A stretch of DNA of 53,217 nt from Planctomycetaceae bacterium (GTDB lineage Bacteria; Planctomycetota; Planctomycetia; Planctomycetales; Planctomycetaceae): the NCBI GenBank assembly GCA_002722955.1, contig PBMZ01000072.1, positions 1 through 53,217 on the forward strand, given 5' to 3'. Positions 26,401 through 32,645 of this stretch are shown piece after piece. The notes beneath the pieces are model-generated. The model was not told the origin of the DNA. It made no database searches and was given only the letters and a program-made list of their open reading frames with translations. Every line of letters starts with the position of its first letter. Positions within the stretch are counted from its first letter, which is position 1. A program made the translations under genes and the position numbers.

Positions 26401-26514
26401 AAGAATTGGCAGGATGTCTCGCCCAAAATCAATCTTCGAGGAAGCTTGCTGAGCAAACACATTCGACCCCGCCAGCAAGACTACCAGGGCGACAGAGTTC
26501 ATGATCCTCGACAT
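23401..26514 (-). CDS. Exported PSCyt1-DUF1549-DUF1553 protein
   Basis: The protein of about 1037 residues has a signal peptide ([20 protein letters not shown]) and a PSCyt1 heme c site (CLQCHGPD). DUF1549 follows, with [48 protein letters not shown] and a second CxxCH in [12 protein letters not shown]. A central region of predicted beta sandwich carries the cytochrome-associated PSD1-type sequence. DUF1553 closes the protein ([29 protein letters not shown] to [17 protein letters not shown]). The family is exported, often as a pair with DUF1501, and its role is unknown. GAGG lies 8 nt before the ATG at 26514; a GTG three codons earlier is less likely. Confidence 0.9.
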   Translation of the reverse strand: [1037 protein letters not shown]

Positions 26515-26620
26515 TGTTAACACCTCTTCGGAGTTTTTTTGTCGTCCGTCTGTTTGAAATCACGGTCTCAGTAATTGTGATTTAGAAACCTTCCAGAAAC
26601 AACTTCGCCGTGTCACCGAG

Positions 26621-29446
26621 TCATAGAAACTGTCCGGTCTTGGATTCGCTGTTGTTGGCAATATCGGTCGGAGTCCCTGTTGCGACGATCCTGCCACCGT
26701 TCTCGCCAGCGTCGGGGCCGAGGTCGATGATGTGGTCGGCTTGGCGAATGACGTCTAAGTTGTGTTCGACGACAATCAGTGAGTGACCGACGGCGATCAA
26801 GCGCTGGAAACAATCCAACAGACGCGTCACATCGTGTGCGTGCAATCCTATGGTCGGTTCATTCAGTATAAACAACGTGCGCGACTTCGAAACTGCGGCG
26901 AGGAAAGACGCCAGACGTAACCGTTGCGACTCGCCACCAGACAGCGTGTTCGCGGGTTGGCCCAGCGGAACGTAATCTAGGCCGACGTCGATCAGAAACT
27001 TCAGCCGTTTTTGCAACCGAGTTTCTCCGCGAAAGAAACTGAAGGCATCGCCAACGGTCATGTCCAAGACCTCGGCGATCGAGCGGCCTCGGTATTTGAT
27101 TTCTAGGACCTCCGGAACGTAGCGGCATCCGTGGCACTCTGGGCACGTCATGGCGACATCGGCCAGGAACTGCATGTCGATTTCGACTGTTCCATGTCCT
27201 TCGCACTTAGGACATCGGCCGCCTGTCTTTGTGTTGAAGCTAAAGGTACCAGCTTTGAAGTTCTTGAGCCTGGCATCAGGTGTGTCCGCGAAAACTTTGC
27301 GGACTTCGTCAAAAGCCTTCATGAAAGTGACGGGGTTGCTGCGAGATGATCGACCGACTGGTGACTGATCGACCAAGATAACTTCATCTAGGTTCTCAGT
27401 CCCTTCCAATACATCGAAATCGCCTTTGTCCCGGTTCGAACAAGGCTGTCGTAGTGCGCGACAAAGTGCAGGATACAAGGTATCTTCAACCAGCGTGCTC
27501 TTGCCGCTGCCACTGACACCCGTGACGACACAGAGTATGCCCAAGGGGAACTCGACGGTTAGGTTTTTCAGTGTGTGTTGGCGGGCACCTGTAATGCGTA
27601 GTTTTGATGGTGTTTGGTTGTTTTGATTGACGGATTGGCAATCCGTCTTACGGTCGCCCTGCAAATGGCGTCCTGTGATCGAGTCATCACAGTTTTTCAA
27701 GCCGTCAACATCACCAGTATAAATGACTTCGCCGCCGCTTCGGCCTGCGGTGGGACCAATGTCGATGACGTGTTCAGCTGCAACGACAAACGCATCTTCG
27801 TGCTCGACAACAACGACGGTGTTTCCGGTGTCACGCAGTCTCATGATCGAGTCAATCACTCGGTCACTATCGCGACGATGTAGGCCGGCGGACGGTTCGT
27901 CCAGGACGTAGAGCGTGTTGACCAAGTTTGATCCCAACGCTGCCGTCAGTGCCACTCTTTGAGCTTCGCCACCAGAAAGAGTGCGCATGCGGCGATCCAT
28001 GGTGAGGTATTGCAGGCCAACGTCTCTCAAGTAATTCAATCGTGAACGGATCTCGGGCAAGGCCGTGCGAGTTAGCTGCCGATTGGTTTCGTTCATGTTG
28101 GCGTCCAAGCCATCGAAGAACTCCGCGGCCCGCTCGATTGTCATCTGACACAGTTGGGCAAGCGTTGTGCCTTGGATTTGTACCGCCAATGTCGCGGGGC
28201 TCAAACGACTGCCGCCACAATCCGGACAGTCCTCGTAAGATCGCCAACGCGACAAGAAGACACGCACCGGAGTTTTGTACCGATTGCGTTCCAACCAACG
28301 AAAGAAACCAACAAGCCCGCCGAAGTCACGCTCGGGAACACCATTCCGAATCAATTCCAGATGCCGTGTTTCGAGTTGTTCGAACGGTACATCCAACGGC
28401 ACGCCATAGTCATCCGCCAACGCGATCAATTCTTCCAACTCGTGTTCGTATGCTGGAGTTGTCCACGCGGCGATGGCACCTTCTCGCAACGTCTTTTGAG
28501 GGTCTGGCACTAAGTGATCAAACGAGATCGCCGTGACGCTTCCGAATCCCTCACAGTTCGGGCAAGCACCAAGCGGTGAATTGAAGCTGAATAGGCTTGG
28601 CTGAGGCTCAGTGAATTCTGCCTGACAAGATTCGCAAACCAAATTCGTGTTGAAACCGTGCAACTCGAAGTCGCGGCCATCAACGACAAGCTTCGTTGTG
28701 CTGGTGTCACCAACGGCTTTCAACAGGACGCAGCGCTCTTGGCCGAATTGTAGTGCTTGCTCGACACTATCACCCAGTCTGCTCTCGTCGGTCTTGCCAG
28801 CAACAAGTCGATCGACAATGACCATCGATTCCGCAAGACGCTTTCGGGAATCTGCATCGATGTCACCGATGTTTGTTGTTTGCCAACTTTGCTTGTCAGC
28901 GTCGGGAACAATTAAACGCGTAAAACCATCTTCGAGGAGCCGTGGCAACACGTCGCCTTCGTCCTCGTGAACCGTCAACGGAAAGCAGACTTGAAAGCGA
29001 TCCCCGACTGCGAAGTTCTTCACGGTGTCGACGATCGATTCGACCGAGTCAGCTTGAACGGCGACATCGCAGTTGGGGCAGACGATCTTGCCAATTCGCG
29101 CAAATAGCAAACGCAAATGATCGTGAATCTCGGTAGCTGTGGCGACTGTGCTACGAGCGTTGACGTTGATGGCGTTTTGCCGAATGGCGATGGCGGGTGG
29201 AATGTTGTCGATGCGGTCAGCATCAGGCCGCTCGAGCCGATTCAAGAATTGACGAGCGTACGCCGAGAACGTTTCGATGTAGCGACGCTGTCCTTCGGCG
29301 TAGAGCGTGTCGAAGGCCAAACTGCTTTTGCCGGAACCACTAACTCCTGTGATGACCGTCAGTTTATGCAGGGGGATCTGAACATCGATGTTCTTCAGAT
29401 TGTGGACTCGGACGCCTTCCAGCTGAATCAAAACTTGCGGCTCCAA
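26621..29446 (-). CDS. uvrA: UvrA-type excinuclease ABC subunit A (divergent)
   Basis: The 941-residue protein has the full length and layout of UvrA, which finds DNA damage with UvrB in nucleotide excision repair. The first ATPase half shows Walker A GVSGSGKSSLAFDTLYAEGQ, a UvrB-binding-like region, CESC...CPNC and CPDCGGSRLSP zinc-type motifs, signature LSGGEAQR and LDEPSAGLH. The second half shows GVSGSGKSTLVEDTLYP, the zinc module CPKC...CPEC and LSGGESQR. Its Walker B reads LNEPTIGLH with Asn in place of Asp. The hinge between the halves contains a 23-nt palindromic repeat read in frame (RKTDCQSV, residues near 600). It overlaps the upstream dehydrogenase gene by 19 nt. The divergence suggests a paralogue may also exist elsewhere. 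Confidence 0.9.
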   Translation of the reverse strand: MEPQVLIQLEGVRVHNLKNIDVQIPLHKLTVITGVSGSGKSSLAFDTLYAEGQRRYIETFSAYARQFLNRLERPDADRIDNIPPAIAIRQNAINVNARSTVATATEIHDHLRLLFARIGKIVCPNCDVAVQADSVESIVDTVKNFAVGDRFQVCFPLTVHEDEGDVLPRLLEDGFTRLIVPDADKQSWQTTNIGDIDADSRKRLAESMVIVDRLVAGKTDESRLGDSVEQALQFGQERCVLLKAVGDTSTTKLVVDGRDFELHGFNTNLVCESCQAEFTEPQPSLFSFNSPLGACPNCEGFGSVTAISFDHLVPDPQKTLREGAIAAWTTPAYEHELEELIALADDYGVPLDVPFEQLETRHLELIRNGVPERDFGGLVGFFRWLERNRYKTPVRVFLSRWRSYEDCPDCGGSRLSPATLAVQIQGTTLAQLCQMTIERAAEFFDGLDANMNETNRQLTRTALPEIRSRLNYLRDVGLQYLTMDRRMRTLSGGEAQRVALTAALGSNLVNTLYVLDEPSAGLHRRDSDRVIDSIMRLRDTGNTVVVVEHEDAFVVAAEHVIDIGPTAGRSGGEVIYTGDVDGLKNCDDSITGRHLQGDRKTDCQSVNQNNQTPSKLRITGARQHTLKNLTVEFPLGILCVVTGVSGSGKSTLVEDTLYPALCRALRQPCSNRDKGDFDVLEGTENLDEVILVDQSPVGRSSRSNPVTFMKAFDEVRKVFADTPDARLKNFKAGTFSFNTKTGGRCPKCEGHGTVEIDMQFLADVAMTCPECHGCRYVPEVLEIKYRGRSIAEVLDMTVGDAFSFFRGETRLQKRLKFLIDVGLDYVPLGQPANTLSGGESQRLRLASFLAAVSKSRTLFILNEPTIGLHAHDVTRLLDCFQRLIAVGHSLIVVEHNLDVIRQADHIIDLGPDAGENGGRIVATGTPTDIANNSESKTGQFL
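27629..27651. repeat. TDCQSV-family hairpin inside uvrA
   Basis: GACGGATTG/CAATCCGTC form a perfect hairpin, followed by TTAC. All 23 nt are identical to the reverse complement of the first part of the intergenic repeat at 7830-7884. In the uvrA frame it encodes KTDCQSV, in the linker between the two ATPase halves where an insertion is tolerable. Confidence 0.8.
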
Positions 29447-30906
29447 TTGTCTGGCCAGCGTTCGACGACGACTTTCGTTTCCGTATAGAACTCGACACCG
29501 TGACGACCTTGGGCGTGCAAATCGCCGAAGAAGCTGTCATCCCAACCGCTAAACGGGAAGAAGGCAATCGGAGCAGCAACGCCAACATTGATGCCAACGT
29601 TGCCAGCGCGAACACGCGTCCGAAACTCGCGCGCGGCAACTCCGCTCGAGGTGAACAAGCAAGCTTGATTTCCGAAGCGTCGATTGTTGACCATCGCAAT
29701 GGCTTCGTTGACGGAATCGGCGTGCATCAGACTTAGTACAGGACCGAAGATTTCTGTGCCCGAAACTCCGCCATCGACGGGGACGTTGGACAAGACGGTT
29801 GGCTTGACGAAGCTGCCGTCTTCGAAGTTGGCGATGGTTTGCTGACGGCCATCAACCTTGATGCCAACGCCTTCCGATCGCGCGTCCTCGATAATTCCTT
29901 CGATGCGCGTTCGGCTGTTGTGGCTGATCACGGGCCCCATCTGAATTTCGTCGTCGAGTCCGAAGCCGACGCGTCGTGAGCTGGCGTGATCGCAAATAGC
30001 TTCGGTAAACGTTGGTGTCGCTTCACCAACCGTGATGGCCACAGACGTAGCCAGACAACGTTGTCCGGCACAACCGAAAGCCGAATCTGCAAGGATCTCC
30101 GAGGCAATGTCAACGTTGGCATCAGGCAAGATCACTGCTGGGTTCTTCGCGCCGCCTTGGCACTGAGCCCGCTTGCCATGCAAGGTGGCTCGAGCATAAA
30201 CCGCCTTCGCTACCGGCGTCGATCCGACAAAGCTGATCGCGCGAACGTCAGGGTGATCGATAATCGTCTCGACGACGTTGCGGTCGCCGTGAATCATTTG
30301 GACGACTCCGGCGGGAAAACCAGCTTCGTCACACAGCTCGACGATTCGCGCCGCCGTCAACGGAACTTGCTCGCTGGGCTTTAACAGGAAGCTGTTACCC
30401 GTTGCTACGGCATAGGGCAAGAACCACAGCGGGATCATGCACGGAAAGTTAAACGGTGTGATGGCCGCGACGACTCCCAAGGGCTGCCGAAACATGTGCT
30501 CGTCGATGCCGCGGGCAATGTCTTCATTGTTGACGCCTTGCATCAACACCGGGGCTCCACAAGCGACCTCGACATTTTCGATGCCGCGACGGATTTCGCC
30601 GACGCTTTCGCCGTACGTCTTCCCACACTCGGTGGTGATGATCCGAGCCAGTCCGTCAACGTTTTCCTCGAGTAGCGCTTTGAGGCGGAATAGGGGTTGG
30701 ATGCGTTCGCCGACGGGTGTCTCTCGCCAGTCGGCGAAAGCCTTGAGTCCCTCGGTGACGGCGGCGTCGACATGTGCTGTTGACGACAAAGGCACTTGGG
30801 CGATGGTTTCTGCCGTGGCGGGATTGCTGACGCCGAGTAACTCGGCACCGGCGGCGTCTTGCCAGTGACCGCCAACGAAGTTTCGCAGTTGAGTGGCTGA
30901 GGCCAT
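29428..30906 (-). CDS. mmsA: Methylmalonate-semialdehyde dehydrogenase (CoA-acylating)
   Basis: The 492-residue protein is an aldehyde dehydrogenase of the MmsA type. GVNNEDIARGIDEHMFRQPL, FNFPCMIPLWFLPYAVATGN and GKRAQCQGGAKN are characteristic of methylmalonate-semialdehyde dehydrogenases, and FGCAGQRC contains the catalytic cysteine. It converts methylmalonate or malonate semialdehyde plus CoA and NAD to propionyl- or acetyl-CoA in valine, beta-alanine or inositol breakdown. AGGA lies 7 nt upstream of the ATG. No other genes of those pathways are nearby, and the downstream overlap with uvrA (19 nt) appears unrelated by function. Confidence 0.9.
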   Translation of the reverse strand: MASATQLRNFVGGHWQDAAGAELLGVSNPATAETIAQVPLSSTAHVDAAVTEGLKAFADWRETPVGERIQPLFRLKALLEENVDGLARIITTECGKTYGESVGEIRRGIENVEVACGAPVLMQGVNNEDIARGIDEHMFRQPLGVVAAITPFNFPCMIPLWFLPYAVATGNSFLLKPSEQVPLTAARIVELCDEAGFPAGVVQMIHGDRNVVETIIDHPDVRAISFVGSTPVAKAVYARATLHGKRAQCQGGAKNPAVILPDANVDIASEILADSAFGCAGQRCLATSVAITVGEATPTFTEAICDHASSRRVGFGLDDEIQMGPVISHNSRTRIEGIIEDARSEGVGIKVDGRQQTIANFEDGSFVKPTVLSNVPVDGGVSGTEIFGPVLSLMHADSVNEAIAMVNNRRFGNQACLFTSSGVAAREFRTRVRAGNVGINVGVAAPIAFFPFSGWDDSFFGDLHAQGRHGVEFYTETKVVVERWPDNWSRKF

Positions 30907-31021
30907 TCGAGATTCCTGTGGCTTGGGTGTTTGCGAACCGCTCGCCTTTAGTTTGAGTTCCGCTTACTATATCGACCTGCATTGATATGAGCCATTCTGA
31001 AGCCATTGCTGAGCCCGTCCG

Positions 31022-31753
31022 TTGACTTATCACATTACCGCCATCATCAGCGTGTTCTTTTTCCTGCTGTGTTTGGTGGGGTTTGTCGAGCAGTTGCGCG
31101 AGCTCTTGCGCCGCAAAAGAAAGCTTCGCGGCCTGAGCGAGGCGGACAGGCTGGCCGTGCCCGAGCATGAACGCCCAACGGGAATTCTTTCGCTGAATCA
31201 ATTCTTCGCCAGCTTCTTGGCGTTCTATTCGTTCTTAGTCTACGGCCTGTGCAGTGATCCGATGGAGCATTATCTAGTCTGGACGCGTCTGATCGCGACG
31301 TGTCTGCTGCTTTGGATTCTGTTCGAGATTCACTCGGATCGACGTGCGTTGTTGTCACTACTGGCGTTCTTGGGCGGCATCGTGTTGATGCTGGTTGCCG
31401 CTTGGCTGGGGTTTAGCGGCCAACGCTTGACGTCCGCACGTTGGGTCTCGGCAGGGTTGGCGATCTTTGCAACGGCCGTGTTTGTTCAAGGACTGACTCA
31501 TCAGATTCTGTGGTTTCGGCGAACGGGACATACCGGAGCTGTGTCGTTACGAATGCATCAACTGACCACCGCTAAGGATGTCTCAACGTTAGGATTTGCA
31601 TTGGCGATGGGAATTGCAGACGGCTGGCCATTGATGGTTGTTGCCGGTTCTGGGATCGCCGTCAAAAGTGTCTTGATGTGGCACTTTCGCTGGGTAAGAC
31701 TCAGCCCACAGGCAGCCACACGTCGTCAACGGGTCGCTGCCGCCGAATCGTGA
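31022..31753 (+). CDS. Multi-span membrane protein, possibly PQ-loop/SWEET-like
   Basis: The 243-residue protein has about six or seven hydrophobic segments. It seems to contain two similar halves: a helix, a polar loop, then ILSLNQFFASFLAFYSFLVYGL, and later GAVSLRMHQLTTAKDVSTLGFALAMGIADGWPLMV. The pattern of a basic or hydroxyl loop followed by SL, a helix and a final Gly/Trp-Pro segment recalls MtN3/SWEET or PQ-loop transporters. The resemblance is weak and no function is assigned. The only start after the in-frame stop at 30998 is a TTG. The methyltransferase gene follows 13 nt after its stop, so the two may be cotranscribed. Confidence 0.55.
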   Translation: MTYHITAIISVFFFLLCLVGFVEQLRELLRRKRKLRGLSEADRLAVPEHERPTGILSLNQFFASFLAFYSFLVYGLCSDPMEHYLVWTRLIATCLLLWILFEIHSDRRALLSLLAFLGGIVLMLVAAWLGFSGQRLTSARWVSAGLAIFATAVFVQGLTHQILWFRRTGHTGAVSLRMHQLTTAKDVSTLGFALAMGIADGWPLMVVAGSGIAVKSVLMWHFRWVRLSPQAATRRQRVAAAES

Positions 31754-31766
31754 TGGGAGAAAAAGG

Positions 31767-32561
31767 ATGAGTGAGAATGATTACATGTTCAATTCGTCTG
31801 AACACGATTCGGAACTCACTCGGCTGCGGAAGATCGAGGAACTCTACGACCCGGCAACGCATGAGTGGCTGCTGCGAACGGGATTGACTCAAGGTTGGTG
31901 TTGTCTCGAGGTCGGTGCTGGCTGCGGGTCGATTGCGAATTGGCTCAGCCAACAAGTGGGAGCAAACGGTCGAGTCGTCGCTGTCGATATGAATACCCGA
32001 TTCTTGGGTTGGCTCGATGCCGAGAACTTGACCGTCTTGGAAGGAAAGATCGGCGAAGTTTCGTTGGACTCGAACTATTTCGATTTGATTCACGGTCGCT
32101 ACGTCCTGATTCACAACGCTGACAACGAGGAATTGCTGAAACGGCTGTACGGGTTGCTGAAACCAGGCGGCTGGCTTGTGCTTGAGGAACCCGACTTTTC
32201 CGTCGCCAAATTCGACCAAGGTACAGCACAGCAAGAAGCGGCTTTCAACGCTGTCTGCAAGGCGATCGAGGCTGCATTTCAACAGACTGACATGGATTAC
32301 GCGTTTGGCTCGCGGCTTGAAGAGTTGTTCAAGAAACTGGGATTTTGCGACATCTCCAGCGAGACCGAGAAAACCGTTGACCGCGGCGATACCGAAATGT
32401 CAGCCATGATGAGACGCTCAACAGTCCAACTGCGAGACAAATACATTTCGACCGGCCACGTCGAGTCTGAAGACATCGATAACTATGTCAAATTAACACT
32501 CGACCCTCAGAGTTCCGCATGTTACTACGCAACAGTTCGTTGTGTTGGTCGCAAGGATTAG
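31767..32561 (+). CDS. SAM-dependent class I methyltransferase
   Basis: The 264-residue protein carries the class I methyltransferase fold. CLEVGAGCGSIANWL is motif I (SAM binding), VVAVDMN is the acidic end of strand 2, FDLIHGRYVLIH is motif IV-like and LLKPGGWLVLEEPDF is the post-motif. Such proteins methylate small molecules; nothing in the C-terminal 100 residues identifies the acceptor. GGAG lies 7 nt before the ATG. It is probably cotranscribed with the preceding membrane protein. Confidence 0.85.
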   Translation: MSENDYMFNSSEHDSELTRLRKIEELYDPATHEWLLRTGLTQGWCCLEVGAGCGSIANWLSQQVGANGRVVAVDMNTRFLGWLDAENLTVLEGKIGEVSLDSNYFDLIHGRYVLIHNADNEELLKRLYGLLKPGGWLVLEEPDFSVAKFDQGTAQQEAAFNAVCKAIEAAFQQTDMDYAFGSRLEELFKKLGFCDISSETEKTVDRGDTEMSAMMRRSTVQLRDKYISTGHVESEDIDNYVKLTLDPQSSACYYATVRCVGRKD

Positions 32562-32645
32562 TATATTGTGGAGTAGAGCCATCTTGATGCTATATCGCGT
32601 CGAGTTTCGCGCAATCCGCTGGATGATTTGGGGCCGGGGTTTGAA

